A stretch of DNA of 64,000 bases, from contig NZ_CP062253.1 of assembly GCF_014863585.1 (NCBI RefSeq), forward strand, positions 5,021,001-5,085,000, given 5' to 3'. This DNA comes from Pseudomonas gozinkensis (GTDB lineage Bacteria; Pseudomonadota; Gammaproteobacteria; Pseudomonadales; Pseudomonadaceae). Of the stretch, positions 8,936 to 18,513 are shown piece after piece. Within the stretch, counting starts at the first letter, position 1. Each line of letters begins with the position of its first letter. The notes beneath the pieces are model-generated. The model did not search any database, was not told the origin of the DNA, and worked only from the letters and a program-made list of their open reading frames with translations. The translations under genes and the position numbers were made by a program.

Positions 8936-10388
8936 ACCACGACCTCCCGTCCCGCGTGATCAGTGCAATGGAGCTCATCGGCCCCCACGACCCGGCCGCA
9001 TACGGCTTGGGCGCGTCACCGGATTTTTTCCACCCGGCGATCAACTGGTCACACCATTTCCACGCGGCTTCGATTTCATCTTTACGGACAAACAGGTTCT
9101 GATTGCCGTTCATCACTTCCAGCAACAACCGCTCGTAGGCATCGGGGATCCGAGCGCTGCGCCAGGTGTCGGAAAAATTCAGTTGCAGCGGACCGCTGCG
9201 CAGTTGCATGCCCTTGTCCAGGCCTTGCTCCTTGGTCATCACGCGCAAGGAAATGCCTTCGTCCGGTTGCAGGCGGATGATCAGTTTGTTGCTGATCTGC
9301 AGGCGCTGCTCGGGGGCGAAGATGTAGTGCGACGGTTCCTTGAAGTGGATGACGATCTGTGACAGTTTCTGCGGCATGCGCTTGCCGGTACGCAGGTAGA
9401 ACGGCACGCCGGCCCAGCGCCAGTTGCGGATGTCGGCACGCAGGGCGACGAAGGTCTCGGTGTCGCTCTGGGCGTTGGAATTCGGTTCTTCGAGGTAGCC
9501 CGGCACGGATTTGCCTTCGCTGTGCCCGGCGATGTACTGGCCGCGCACCACTTGAGTGGTCAGGCCTTCCGGACTGATCGGCGCCAGGGCCTTGAGCACT
9601 TTCACTTTTTCATCACGGATGCTGTCGGCGGACAGGTCGGCCGGCGGGTCCATGGCGATCAGGCAGAGCAGTTGCAGCAGGTGGTTCTGGATCATGTCCC
9701 GCAGCTGACCGGCCTTGTCGAAGTAACCCCAGCGGCCTTCGATACCGACCTTCTCGGCCACGGTGATTTCCACGTGGGAGATGTAGTTCTGGTTCCACTG
9801 GGTTTCGAACAGGCTGTTGGCGAAACGCAGGGCGATCAGGTTCTGGACGGTTTCTTTACCCAAGTAGTGGTCGATACGGTAGGTGCGGTTCTCCGGGAAG
9901 AACTGCGCCACGGCGTCGTTGACCTTGCGCGAAGACTCCAGATCGGAGCCGATCGGTTTTTCCAGCACCACGCGGGTGTTTTCGGCCAGGCCGACGTTCG
10001 CCAGGTTCTCGCAGATCGCGCCGTACACCGCCGCCGGGGTGGCGAAGTAGGCAATCATGCGCTGCGTGCTGCCGGCCAGTTCGGCCAGCGCCACATAATC
10101 TTCAGCCTTGAGGAAGTCGACGTGCAGGTAGGTCAGGCGCGCCAGAAAGCGCTCGGCCACGGCCTCGTCCAGTTCCTTGCCCACGTAACGGCGCAGTTCG
10201 GCGGCAATGAATGCCAGGTGCTGCTGCTCGGTGCCTTCTTCCCGGGCCAGCGCGATAATACGCGTGTCCTCGTGCAGCAGGCCGGCGCCATCAAGGTGAT
10301 AAAGGGCAGGAAACAGCTTGCGCAGGGCCAGATCGCCCAAGGCGCCGAACAAGGCGAAGGTGCACGGTTCAACCGTAATCGAAGGCAT
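8922..10388 (-). CDS. zwf: Glucose-6-phosphate 1-dehydrogenase
   Basis: A 488-aa enzyme oxidising glucose 6-phosphate to 6-phosphogluconolactone with NAD(P)+. The Rossmann start [17 protein letters not shown], the catalytic signature [13 protein letters not shown] and EKPIGSDL are complete. It is the first gene of the zwf-pgl-eda operon and is transcribed divergently from its repressor gene hexR across a 217-base spacer with a HexR-type operator. It is located next to the glucose uptake cluster, so it is the zwf-1 type paralogue of pseudomonads. Confidence 0.97.
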   Translation of the reverse strand: MPSITVEPCTFALFGALGDLALRKLFPALYHLDGAGLLHEDTRIIALAREEGTEQQHLAFIAAELRRYVGKELDEAVAERFLARLTYLHVDFLKAEDYVALAELAGSTQRMIAYFATPAAVYGAICENLANVGLAENTRVVLEKPIGSDLESSRKVNDAVAQFFPENRTYRIDHYLGKETVQNLIALRFANSLFETQWNQNYISHVEITVAEKVGIEGRWGYFDKAGQLRDMIQNHLLQLLCLIAMDPPADLSADSIRDEKVKVLKALAPISPEGLTTQVVRGQYIAGHSEGKSVPGYLEEPNSNAQSDTETFVALRADIRNWRWAGVPFYLRTGKRMPQKLSQIVIHFKEPSHYIFAPEQRLQISNKLIIRLQPDEGISLRVMTKEQGLDKGMQLRSGPLQLNFSDTWRSARIPDAYERLLLEVMNGNQNLFVRKDEIEAAWKWCDQLIAGWKKSGDAPKPYAAGSWGPMSSIALITRDGRSWYGDI

Positions 10389-10449
10389 GATGTTTGTTCT
10401 TTTATCAAGTTAAGCTACAAATACCTTTTTTCAAGGCATCACTCAAGGG

Positions 10450-10481
10450 AAAATGTAGTAATAACCACAACATTTTCGCAA
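10450..10481 (-). promoter_or_regulatory. zwf promoter with overlapping HexR operator
   Basis: AAAATGTAGT (10450-10459) and ACAACATTTT (10467-10476) form a dyad with a 7-base spacer. Its core TAGT-N7-ACAA differs by one base from the HexR consensus TTGT-N7/8-ACAA known from P. putida. On the minus strand a candidate -35 TTGCGA (10481-10476) and -10 TACATT (10457-10452) are 18 bases apart, so the operator fills the promoter spacer and would block RNA polymerase. The same spacer serves hexR. Confidence 0.8.
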
Positions 10482-10605
10482 AATACAGATTCCGAGTGGT
10501 GGTCGGTCGGAGCCATCAGTAGGATAGGCCACCGTCACGGGCCACATCAAAGGCCCAATTTGCATAGCCGCGCGCTTATCGGCGCCGGTGAATCTAGGAA
10601 TTCTT

Positions 10606-11475
10606 ATGGACCGCGTGCGAAATTTACTGGAACAGATCCAGAGTCGCCTTGAAGAGCTGAACAAGGCCGAACGCAAAGTCGCCGAAGTGATCCTGCTCAA
10701 CCCACAGCAGGCCACCCGCTTCAGCATCGCCGCCCTCGCCCAGGCGGCGTCGGTCAGTGAACCGACGGTCAACCGTTTCTGCCGTTCGTTCGGCGTCAGC
10801 GGCTACCCCGAACTCAAGTTGCAACTGGCCCAGAGCCTGGCCAGCGGCGCGGCGTATGTCAGCCGTGCAGTAGAAGCCGACGACAATCCCGAGGCTTACA
10901 CGCAGAAAATTTTCGGCAGTGCGATCGCATCCTTGGACAGCGCTTGCCAGGCGCTGGACCCGAACCTGATCAGCCGCGCCGTCGACCTGTTGATCCAGGC
11001 CCGGCAGATCCACTTCTTCGGCCTGGGCGCTTCGGCTCCTGTCGCTTTGGACGCACAGCACAAGTTCTTCCGTTTCAACCTGGCGGTCACCGCCCACGCC
11101 GATGTGCTGATGCAAAGGATGATTGCTTCGGTGGCGCATACCGGCGAGCTGTTCGTGATCATTTCCTACACCGGCCGCACCCGCGAACTGGTGGAAGTGG
11201 CGCGCATCGCCCGGGAGAACGGCGCTTCGGTGCTGGGCCTGACAGCAGAGAATTCGCCGCTGGCCAAGGCCAGTACGCTGAGCCTGAATATTCCGTTGCC
11301 GGAAGACACCGACATCTATATGCCGATGACTTCGCGGATCATTCAGTTGACGGTGCTGGATGTGTTGGCGACGGGGATGACGCTGCGTCGCGGGGTGGAT
11401 TTCCAGCCGCATTTGCGCAAGATCAAAGAGAGTTTGAATGCCAGCCGGTATCCGGTGGGTGACGAGTTCAACTGA
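10606..11475 (+). CDS. hexR: HexR, repressor of central glucose metabolism (RpiR family)
   Basis: A 289-aa RpiR-family regulator. The N-terminal helix-turn-helix domain (about 1-77) contains [24 protein letters not shown], and the C-terminal SIS domain (about 120-255) contains [13 protein letters not shown] and [12 protein letters not shown] for sugar phosphate binding. In P. putida HexR represses zwf, edd and gap operons and is released by KDPG. The ATG at 10606 follows TAGGAATTCTT and is preferred over an in-frame upstream start at 10588. Matching operators are visible in both target spacers of this window. Confidence 0.96.
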   Translation: MDRVRNLLEQIQSRLEELNKAERKVAEVILLNPQQATRFSIAALAQAASVSEPTVNRFCRSFGVSGYPELKLQLAQSLASGAAYVSRAVEADDNPEAYTQKIFGSAIASLDSACQALDPNLISRAVDLLIQARQIHFFGLGASAPVALDAQHKFFRFNLAVTAHADVLMQRMIASVAHTGELFVIISYTGRTRELVEVARIARENGASVLGLTAENSPLAKASTLSLNIPLPEDTDIYMPMTSRIIQLTVLDVLATGMTLRRGVDFQPHLRKIKESLNASRYPVGDEFN

Positions 11476-11496
11476 AGATCAAAAACCCCTCACCCT

Positions 11497-11638
11497 GATC
11501 GTTCCCACGCTCTGCGTGGGAATGCCTCTAGGGACGCTCCGCGTCCAGTGACGCGGAGCGTCACGGGCTGCATTCCCACGCGGACGGTTCGACGCCTCGA
11601 CGTGGGAACGATCATCGCTCTGCATGGGAACGATCATT
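11497..11638. repeat. Complex inverted-repeat cluster, GTTCCCACGC type
   Basis: Several copies of a GTTCCCACGC / GCGTGGGAA motif lie in both orientations, with the internal dyad GGGACGCTCCGCGTCC and a GACGCGGAGCGTC arm. The outer pair GATCGTTCCCACG and CGTGGGAACGATC closes about 118 bases, and a partial extra copy follows up to the yeaD stop. This is a different family from the REPINs elsewhere in the window. Confidence 0.75.
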
Positions 11639-12491
11639 AGGCAGCCGCCCAAGCCTGCAAACTCAGATGCGCCTTCTCCCCCGGCGCCAGATGCAGGCTG
11701 TCGGTGCCGCCCGCCGCCGCTTCAACACAGACAAATTCCGAGATCTCATCCCAGCTCACGCCCAGCAACGGCCGCGCCCCCGGATGCCACACCACGGTGT
11801 CCGCGCTGTCACCGGTATCGATGCACAATTCGCGCTGCCAGGCGTGATCCTTGAGCTGCAATTCGCCGTCGTGCTGGAACACGCGCTGACAGCCACCATC
11901 GACCCGCAACTCGCCTTCCTGCTGGCAAACCTCACGGTTCAACTGGTCGTAACCCTGCGCCCCTTCGAGCCCAGACAGCGCTATCTCGCTCACGTCGCCA
12001 ATACGCCAGTAAGCGTGCAAAGCCTGACTCAACTGGCACGGCATGTCGTCCTGATGCTCGGTGCTCAGACGCAATTCCATGCGTTCGCCCAGGTGCGCGT
12101 GCAGGTCCACCTGCCAGTCGCACAGCTGCAATTGCCAATGCAGGCGCACGCCGTCATCGCCGGTGCTGCTGTCGAGCAGTTTCCAGTCCAGCAGTCGCGC
12201 CCAGCCATGGGACGGCCAGGCGTTTTCGCTCGGGTGACGGCCATACCACGGCCAGCACACCGGCACGCCGCCGCGAATCGCGCCGACATGCGGCCACTTC
12301 GCCGCACACCACAACCACGGTTTCTGCCCGCGCGGTTGAAAGTGCAGCAATTGCGCCCCTTGGCGACTGAACACCGCCTGGCACAGCGGATGATCGATCA
12401 CCAGCACATCGCGCATCTGATAGCGCTCCCAGGCGAACACCGGTCGTTCGCGCAGGGATTTGAAGAAGCGTTGCAGCGGATGCTCATGCAT
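11637..12491 (-). CDS. D-hexose-6-phosphate mutarotase (YeaD-like aldose epimerase)
   Basis: A 284-aa galactose mutarotase-fold protein that interconverts anomers of glucose 6-phosphate. Segments PRGQKPWLWC, AIRGGVPVCWPWYG (substrate pocket, catalytic histidine nearby in YGRHPSENAWPSHGWAR) and WHPGARPLLGVSWDE fit the family. It lies downstream of oprB but is separated from it by a strong terminator, so it is either driven by its own promoter or by readthrough. In the glucose cluster it would feed Zwf with the beta anomer (inference). Confidence 0.88.
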   Translation of the reverse strand: MHEHPLQRFFKSLRERPVFAWERYQMRDVLVIDHPLCQAVFSRQGAQLLHFQPRGQKPWLWCAAKWPHVGAIRGGVPVCWPWYGRHPSENAWPSHGWARLLDWKLLDSSTGDDGVRLHWQLQLCDWQVDLHAHLGERMELRLSTEHQDDMPCQLSQALHAYWRIGDVSEIALSGLEGAQGYDQLNREVCQQEGELRVDGGCQRVFQHDGELQLKDHAWQRELCIDTGDSADTVVWHPGARPLLGVSWDEISEFVCVEAAAGGTDSLHLAPGEKAHLSLQAWAAA

Positions 12492-12539
12492 GGGCCACGG
12501 TTCCAGATTCAGCTTTCATGGGCTGCGACACCCCTTTCC

Positions 12540-12569
12540 AAAAAAAAGCGGACAGCCTGGGCTGTCCGC
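12540..12569 (-). terminator. Rho-independent terminator after oprB
   Basis: GCGGACAGC and GCTGTCCGC form a perfect 9-bp stem with a 4-base loop, followed on the minus strand by a run of eight T. It separates oprB from yeaD. Confidence 0.92.
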
Positions 12570-12607
12570 AAATATGCGCACATAGAGAGGAGCTTATCGC
12601 AGACGCG

Positions 12608-13954
12608 TCAGAACGTAGACTGAATTTTCAGGCCAGCGACCAAAGCGTTATCCACTTCATCCACACCGCCCGGATGAGTGATGTATTGCAGGTTCGGGCG
12701 TACGGTCAGCCAGTTGGTCACGTGGAAGCCGTAGTTGATCTCGTAGTTGTATTCGGTTTCACGAATCGGCGCGAACACCGGATTGTCGTAGTCCGAAACA
12801 CCGTTGGAGACGTTGAGCAGCTCGGCGTTTTTCTTCACATCATCGTTGACGTGAATACGTGCCGCACCGATACCGATGTCATCCTTCGGACGCGCATCGA
12901 ACAGACCTTTGTACACAAACATCACGGACTGGTAGTTGTCGATGAAGTTGGTGTCCTTGTCGTGGAACGTGGCGTTGGCAGCGATGCTCAGACCACGGCT
13001 CTTGTCACCGTTGTGGCTGGTGAGTTGCTGTTGCGCAACGAACCAGTAACCGTGCTTGCTGCTGTGGGTGCGGTAGGCATCACCGGTGGTCGCCGCGTCG
13101 AAACCGTTGACGTCTTCGCGAACGTCGTCGGCATCGGCCGTGCTCTTGTAGTAACCGACACGATATTCGCCCGGCAGGCTGTTCGGGTTAGGCAACCAGA
13201 CCAGCTCCACTGGCAAAACGGTGCCTTTGGTGCCGCTGCCGCTCAACTTGAAGCCGTTGCCGTGTTCCAGTTGCGACGGGTTCTGGTTGTACGCACCGAT
13301 CTGTGCGTAGAGCTCGTCGTTGATGTTGTATTTGACGCGAATGGCCGCCTGGCTGACTGGCCAGTTGTACCAGATGTTGGTCGCCCAGTTACCCACTTGC
13401 GAACCGCAGAACGCCAGGTTCTGGAACTCGCACGGGAAGGTGTTGAAGTCTTCGCCTTCGCCGAAGTAACCGGCCTTGATGTCGAGCTTGTTGTCGAAGA
13501 ACTGATGTTTGATCCACAGCTGGGTCAGACGCACCATGTGACCACGACCGTAGACTTCCTGCGAGGAGCTGAGGGTGCCGGCACGCGGATCGCCAACGCG
13601 GTCGTTGGAAATGTTGTAGCCGTTACGGTTGGTGAACTGGACCTTGGCCTGGGTGTTGTCCCAGCCCCACAGTTTTTGCAGATCCAGCGCCACGCCCAGA
13701 CCGAACTGGTCAGCGTAACGCGCTGTCTTGTCGTCGTTGTAACCGCCGTGAAGGTTGCCGCCCACTTCACCGACATAGTCCATCTTGATGTCGATACCCT
13801 GCTCGATCAGCTTGGTACGTTCGCCACCCCAGTCCCCGGTCATCCACTCCGAATCGGAGCTGAACGCGTCAGCCGCGTGGACGCTACCGGCCAGCATCAT
13901 TGCCGCAATCGCCGACAACTGACCGATACGCTGAGCGTTGTTGTTCTTCTTCAT
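12608..13954 (-). CDS. oprB: Carbohydrate-selective porin OprB
   Basis: A 448-aa outer-membrane porin. An N-terminal signal peptide (KKNNNAQ, hydrophobic stretch, cleavage near SVHA/ADAF) precedes SEWMTGDWGGERTKLIEQGID, typical of OprB, and a beta-barrel that ends ALVAGLKIQSTF with a C-terminal Phe. It admits glucose and related sugars to the periplasm for GtsA. It follows gtsD on the same strand with a 132-base spacer. Confidence 0.95.
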   Translation of the reverse strand: MKKNNNAQRIGQLSAIAAMMLAGSVHAADAFSSDSEWMTGDWGGERTKLIEQGIDIKMDYVGEVGGNLHGGYNDDKTARYADQFGLGVALDLQKLWGWDNTQAKVQFTNRNGYNISNDRVGDPRAGTLSSSQEVYGRGHMVRLTQLWIKHQFFDNKLDIKAGYFGEGEDFNTFPCEFQNLAFCGSQVGNWATNIWYNWPVSQAAIRVKYNINDELYAQIGAYNQNPSQLEHGNGFKLSGSGTKGTVLPVELVWLPNPNSLPGEYRVGYYKSTADADDVREDVNGFDAATTGDAYRTHSSKHGYWFVAQQQLTSHNGDKSRGLSIAANATFHDKDTNFIDNYQSVMFVYKGLFDARPKDDIGIGAARIHVNDDVKKNAELLNVSNGVSDYDNPVFAPIRETEYNYEINYGFHVTNWLTVRPNLQYITHPGGVDEVDNALVAGLKIQSTF

Positions 13955-14052
13955 CCCTACATCCTCGTTTTATTGTTATTAACTGTTCTTCTTATCTAAC
14001 GCGGTTTACATCTGATGCGGCGCGCGACAGGCCACGCACCGCGTGCTCCCTG

Positions 14053-14083
14053 CGGAAACGGGCGAGCCCGCTCCCGCACGTGT
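14053..14083. repeat. Single degenerate REP-like element
   Basis: GGGCGAGCCCGCTCCCGCA resembles one REP arm (GCGAGCAAGCTCGCTCCCACA) with G/C substitutions. It lies between gtsD and oprB and has no partner. Confidence 0.5.
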
Positions 14084-14086
14084 TCA

Positions 14087-15247
14087 TCAGCGACCCTTGA
14101 ACTGGGCCACGTTGGCGCTGTGCGATTCGGTTTTCGGCAGGCCTGCAACCCCCAGGCGCTCACCGGACTTCGCATCGAACAGCAGCACTTTCGACGGATC
14201 GAATTGCAGGGTCAGGGTTTCGCCCACCTGCGGCGCCACGTCCGGCGCCAGACGGCAGCAGACCTTGGTGTCGTTCAGGTTGACGAACACCAGGGTGTCG
14301 GGACCGGTCGGTTCGGTAACCTGCACTTCAGCCTTGATGCTCGGCAGGCCGTTGCCCTCGCCGTAAGCCAGGGCGATCTGCTCCGGGCGCAGGCCGAGGA
14401 TCACTTCGCGATCTTCGAGACCGGCATCCTGCATCGCCATCGGCAATTCGCACCGGGCCTGGCCACTGTCGAGCAGCGCCACCAGACGGCCGTCCTTGCG
14501 TTGCAGGCGCAGCGGAATGAAGTTCATCGGCGGCGAACCGATGAAGCTCGCCACGAACAGGTTGGCCGGGTCGTTATAGATCTCTTTCGGCGTACCGAAC
14601 TGCTGGATGATCCCGTCCTTCATCACCGCCACTTTGTCGCCCAGGGTCATCGCTTCGATCTGGTCGTGGGTCACGTAGACCGTGGTGGTTTTCAGGCGCT
14701 GGTGCATCAGTTTCATTTCGGTGCGCATCTCGACGCGCAACTTGGCGTCGAGGTTGGACAGCGGTTCGTCGAACAGATAGATCTTCGGGCGACGCGCCAG
14801 TGCACGGCCCATCGCCACGCGCTGTTGCTGGCCACCGGAGAGCTGGCCCGGCTTGCGATTGAGCAGGTGCTCGATCTGCAGCAGCTTGGCCACGCGGGCG
14901 ACTTCTTCGTCGATCGCCGACTGGCTCATCTTGCGGATCTTCAGACCGAACTCGATGTTCTCGCGCACGCTCATGGTCGGGTACAGCGCGTAGGACTGGA
15001 ACACCATGGCGATGTCGCGATCTTTCGGGCTCATGCCGCTGACGTCCTGGTCACCGATCATGATCGCGCCGCCGGTGATGGTTTCCAGGCCGGCGATGCA
15101 GTTCATCAGGGTCGACTTACCGCAGCCCGAAGGCCCGACGAGGATCAGGAACTCACCGTCCTTGATCGACAGTTCGATGTTCTTCAGGGTGTCCGGCAGG
15201 CCGGCACCGTAGGTCTTGTTTACATTGCGAAGTTCGAGCGTAGCCAT
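14087..15247 (-). CDS. gtsD: Glucose ABC transporter ATP-binding protein GtsD
   Basis: A 386-aa MalK/UgpC-type ATPase that powers sugar import. Walker [11 protein letters not shown] is near residue 37, Q-loop [10 protein letters not shown] near 81, signature [15 protein letters not shown] near 135 and Walker [13 protein letters not shown] near 155. The H-loop lies in [12 protein letters not shown], and a C-terminal regulatory OB-like domain follows. It lies two bases after gtsC and is the last gene of gtsABCD. Confidence 0.95.
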   Translation of the reverse strand: MATLELRNVNKTYGAGLPDTLKNIELSIKDGEFLILVGPSGCGKSTLMNCIAGLETITGGAIMIGDQDVSGMSPKDRDIAMVFQSYALYPTMSVRENIEFGLKIRKMSQSAIDEEVARVAKLLQIEHLLNRKPGQLSGGQQQRVAMGRALARRPKIYLFDEPLSNLDAKLRVEMRTEMKLMHQRLKTTTVYVTHDQIEAMTLGDKVAVMKDGIIQQFGTPKEIYNDPANLFVASFIGSPPMNFIPLRLQRKDGRLVALLDSGQARCELPMAMQDAGLEDREVILGLRPEQIALAYGEGNGLPSIKAEVQVTEPTGPDTLVFVNLNDTKVCCRLAPDVAPQVGETLTLQFDPSKVLLFDAKSGERLGVAGLPKTESHSANVAQFKGR

Positions 15248-15249
15248 GA

Positions 15250-16095
15250 TTACCCCTTGACTGCGCCGGCCGTCAGCCCGCGCACGAAATACTTGCCTGC
15301 GACCACATAGACCAGCAGGGTCGGCAGCCCGGCGATCATCGCCGCCGCCATATCCACGTTGTATTCCTTGGCCCCGGTGCTGGTGTTGACCAGGTTGTTC
15401 AGCGCCACCGTGATCGGTTGCGAATCACCGCTGGAGAACACCACGCCGAACAGGAAGTCGTTCCAGATCTGGGTGAACTGCCAGATCAGGCAGACCATGA
15501 TGATCGGGGTGGACATCGGCAGGATGATCTGGCGGAAGATCGTGAAGAAGCCCGCGCCATCGAGACGAGCCGCCTTGATCAACGCATCCGGGATGCTCAC
15601 GTAGTAGTTACGGAAAAACAGCGTGGTGAACGCCAGGCCGTAGACCACATGAATGAACACCAGGCCGGTGGTGGTGCTCGCCAGGCCCATCTTGCCGAGG
15701 GTGAACGACGCCGGCAGCAGCACGGTCTGGAACGGCAGGAAGCAGCCGAACAACAGCAGACCGAAGAACAGCTGCGATCCGCGGAAGCGCCAAAACGACA
15801 GCACATAACCGTTCAATGCACCGATGGCGGTGGAGATGATCACGGCCGGAACGGTGATCTTGATCGAGTTCCAGAAGTAGCCATCAACGGTGGCCCAGGC
15901 TTTCACCCAGCCGATGCCGCTGACCACGGTCGGCCAGCTCAGCAGGTTGCCGGTGGAGATGTCTTCCGGGGTCTTGAAGCTGGTCAGCAGCATGACCACC
16001 AGCGGTACCAGATACAGCAGGACCGCAAGGATCAGCACCGCGTAGATCGCGATGCGACTCAGGCTGATGGCCGGTTTGGAGGCGAGACTAGTCAT
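15250..16095 (-). CDS. gtsC: Glucose ABC transporter permease GtsC
   Basis: A 281-aa MalG-type inner-membrane permease with an N-terminal membrane segment (IAIYAVLILAVLLYLVPLVV) and about six helices. The EAA-like loop ALIKAARLDGAGFFTIFRQIILPMSTP contacts GtsD. It overlaps gtsB by eight bases, so translation is probably coupled. Confidence 0.94.
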   Translation of the reverse strand: MTSLASKPAISLSRIAIYAVLILAVLLYLVPLVVMLLTSFKTPEDISTGNLLSWPTVVSGIGWVKAWATVDGYFWNSIKITVPAVIISTAIGALNGYVLSFWRFRGSQLFFGLLLFGCFLPFQTVLLPASFTLGKMGLASTTTGLVFIHVVYGLAFTTLFFRNYYVSIPDALIKAARLDGAGFFTIFRQIILPMSTPIIMVCLIWQFTQIWNDFLFGVVFSSGDSQPITVALNNLVNTSTGAKEYNVDMAAAMIAGLPTLLVYVVAGKYFVRGLTAGAVKG

Positions 16096-16996
16096 GACGC
16101 TTGGTCCTCAGCTCGGAGTACAGGTAAGGCACGATGATCGCGAGGATCGCACCGAGCATCAGGATTGCACTGGCCGAGCCCATGCCCATCTGTCCACGGC
16201 TGAAGGTGAACGAGTACATGAACATCGCCGGCAAATCGGAGGAGTAACCCGGGCCGCCGGCCGTCATGGCCGCCACCAGGTCGAAGCTCTTGATCGCGAT
16301 GTGCGCCAGGATCATCACCGCACTGAAGAACACCGGGCGCAGGCTTGGCAGCACCACTTTCCAGTAGATGCGCGGCATGCTCGCGCCGTCGATCTGGGCG
16401 GCACGGATGATCGATTGATCGACGCCACGCAGACCGGCGAGGAACATCGCCATGATGAAGCCCGAGGCTTGCCAGACCGCCGCGATCACCAGGCAATACA
16501 CCACGCGATCCGGGTCGATCAGCCAGTCGAGACGGAAGCCTTCCCAGCCCCAGTCCCGCAGCAATTTGTCCAGGCCCATGCCCGGGTTGAGCAGCCATTT
16601 CCACGCGGTACCGGTCACGATCATCGAGAGCGCCATCGGGTACAGGTAAATGGTGCGGATAAAGCCTTCGCGACGGATTTTCTGGTCGAGGAAAATCGCC
16701 AGGGTCACGCCGATTACCAGGGTGATGCCGATGAACATGCCGCCGAACACGGCCAGGTTCTTGCTCGCCACCCACCAGCGGTCGTTGTCGAACAGACGCT
16801 CGTATTGCGCCAGGCCTGCCCACTTGTAGTTCGGCAGGAAGGTCGACGTGGTGAACGACAGGACAAACGTCCAGAGGATATAGCCATAGAAGCCCACCAG
16901 AACGATGAACATGCTCGGCGCCAGCACCAGTTTCGGTAGCCAGCGCTGCAATGCGTCGAACGGCGAGGCCTTGCTGAACACAGCAACAGAACTCAT
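16088..16996 (-). CDS. gtsB: Glucose ABC transporter permease GtsB
   Basis: A 302-aa MalF-type permease with an N-terminal segment (LVLAPSMFIVLVGFYGYILWTFVLSF) and further membrane helices. The EAA-like loop is SIIRAAQIDGASMPRIYWKVVLPSLRPV. It pairs with GtsC in the GtsABCD importer and lies 93 bases after gtsA, past a large hairpin. Confidence 0.94.
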   Translation of the reverse strand: MSSVAVFSKASPFDALQRWLPKLVLAPSMFIVLVGFYGYILWTFVLSFTTSTFLPNYKWAGLAQYERLFDNDRWWVASKNLAVFGGMFIGITLVIGVTLAIFLDQKIRREGFIRTIYLYPMALSMIVTGTAWKWLLNPGMGLDKLLRDWGWEGFRLDWLIDPDRVVYCLVIAAVWQASGFIMAMFLAGLRGVDQSIIRAAQIDGASMPRIYWKVVLPSLRPVFFSAVMILAHIAIKSFDLVAAMTAGGPGYSSDLPAMFMYSFTFSRGQMGMGSASAILMLGAILAIIVPYLYSELRTKRHD

Positions 16997-17026
16997 GGGA
17001 AGATCCAGTAAAGAAGATGAAGGACC

Positions 17027-17074
17027 GCTGCAAGCGGCAGGCTTCAGGCCGATGCGCGACCTGAAGCTTGCAGC
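17027..17074 (-). other. Intercistronic hairpin between gtsA and gtsB
   Basis: GCTGCAAGC...CTTCAGG pairs with CCTGAAG-CTTGCAGC with one bulge and an 11-base loop, and there is no T-run. Such stem-loops after solute-binding-protein genes often protect the upstream mRNA and keep binding protein in excess over permeases; that role here is inferred. Confidence 0.6.
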
Positions 17075-17089
17075 TGCTCTACGCTGACG

Positions 17090-18391
17090 TTACTTGGCAG
17101 CCTTGATGGCAGTGCCGAGTTTCTTGGCAGCGTCGGCCGGGTCGGCTTTCGGGTCGTTGATGTAGTTGGTCACGACATCAAAGAACGCGCCCTGCACTGC
17201 CAGCGTGGTCGCCATGTTGTGCGCCATGCTCGGTTGCAGGCCGCCGTTCTTGGCGTCTGCCAGGAAGTCCTTGGCAGCGGTCTGGGCGCAGGAGTCGAAA
17301 CCGTACTTGCCCATGTCGGCGAGCATGTCGTTACGCACCGGGATCGAGCCCTTGTTGATGCTGAAGACTTTCTGGAAGTTTTCACCCAGCACGACTTTGG
17401 CGATGTCCTGCTGACCGGCCGCGGTGCCCGCGTCCTTCTGCTTGAACACGGCCAGCGAGTCGATGTTGTAGGTGAACGCCTTGTCGGTGCCCGGGAACGC
17501 TACGCACTCGTAGTCCTTGCCGGCGACTTTCTTGGCGGCGGTCCATTCGGACTTGGCCCAGTCACCCATGATCTGCATGCCGGCCTTGCCGTTGATGACC
17601 TTGGCCGCTTCCAGGTTCCAGTCCTGGCCTTTGCCGTCCTGGTCCATGTAGGTCGCGACTTTCTTCAGCTCGGTCAGGGCCTTGACCATTTCCGGGCCGG
17701 TCAGGGCAGCGTTGTCCAGGTCGACCAGGGCTTTCTTGTAACCATCAACACCCATCACCGACAGCACGACCGCTTCGAACACGGTGCTGTCCTGCCAAGG
17801 CTGACCGCCGTGAGCCAGCGGAATGAAGCCCGCCGCTTTCAGCTTGTCGCCGGCGGCGTAGAATTCTTCGAGGGTGGTCGGGGCTTTTTCGATACCGGCT
17901 TTCTTGAAGACTTCCGGATTGATCCACAGCCAGTTCACGCGGTGAATGTTCACCGGCACGGCCACGTAATCACCTTCGAACTTCACGGTGTCGGAGACTT
18001 TCTTGTCGAGCAGGCTGTCCCACTTCTCGGACTTGGAAACGTCTTTCAGGACGTCAGTGTCGAGCAGACCGGTCGACGCCCATTCCTGGATGTCCGGGCC
18101 CTTGATCTGGGCAACGCCCGGCGGGTTGCCGGCTACCGCGCGGCTTTTCAGCACGGTCATGGCAGTCGCACCGCCACCGCCGGCGACAGCGCCGTCTTTC
18201 CATGTGAAACCGTCTTTCTCGACTTGTGCCTTGAGCACATCGACGGCAGCTTTTTCGCCACCGGACGTCCACCAATGCACGACTTCCACCGAACCTTTGG
18301 ATTCGGCAGCGGAAACACTCAGGGGCAGCACAGCGAGCGGGAACAGGGAGGCGACAGAAATGACAGTAGCGAGGCGAGAAATCGCATTCAT
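17090..18391 (-). CDS. gtsA: Glucose-binding periplasmic protein GtsA
   Basis: A 433-aa solute-binding protein of ABC family 1. The signal peptide [20 protein letters not shown] ends near SVSAAESK. The mature part shows [28 protein letters not shown] and the hinge/binding segments [13 protein letters not shown] and [12 protein letters not shown] typical of pseudomonad glucose-binding proteins. The ATG at 18391 follows AAAGGTACATCTCAG and is preferred to upstream in-frame starts that would bury the signal peptide. A promoter block shared with the AGE gene lies 86-122 bases upstream. Confidence 0.95.
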   Translation of the reverse strand: MNAISRLATVISVASLFPLAVLPLSVSAAESKGSVEVVHWWTSGGEKAAVDVLKAQVEKDGFTWKDGAVAGGGGATAMTVLKSRAVAGNPPGVAQIKGPDIQEWASTGLLDTDVLKDVSKSEKWDSLLDKKVSDTVKFEGDYVAVPVNIHRVNWLWINPEVFKKAGIEKAPTTLEEFYAAGDKLKAAGFIPLAHGGQPWQDSTVFEAVVLSVMGVDGYKKALVDLDNAALTGPEMVKALTELKKVATYMDQDGKGQDWNLEAAKVINGKAGMQIMGDWAKSEWTAAKKVAGKDYECVAFPGTDKAFTYNIDSLAVFKQKDAGTAAGQQDIAKVVLGENFQKVFSINKGSIPVRNDMLADMGKYGFDSCAQTAAKDFLADAKNGGLQPSMAHNMATTLAVQGAFFDVVTNYINDPKADPADAAKKLGTAIKAAK

Positions 18392-18452
18392 CTGAGATGT
18401 ACCTTTCTTGTTGTTATGCATGCAAGTCTGGTGCTTGCGCTGCACACGAGTT

Positions 18453-18513
18453 TAAACAGAGCGTTTCCCCTCGCAGGTAACGAAGGGACGCGCGAATGTC
18501 ACCACATGGTTAC
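18453..18513 (-). promoter_or_regulatory. gtsA promoter block with GTNAC boxes
   Basis: Read on the minus strand: GTAAC-N6-GTGAC-N10-CCCTTCGTTAC-N18-TGTTTA. The same motifs with the same spacings occur before the AGE-family gene at 19806-19866. The first two boxes are 11 bases apart and the third 21 further, the helical phasing expected for OmpR-family regulators such as GltR. TGTTTA is a candidate -10. Assignment to GltR is inference. The block overlaps the end of the AGE coding region. Confidence 0.65.
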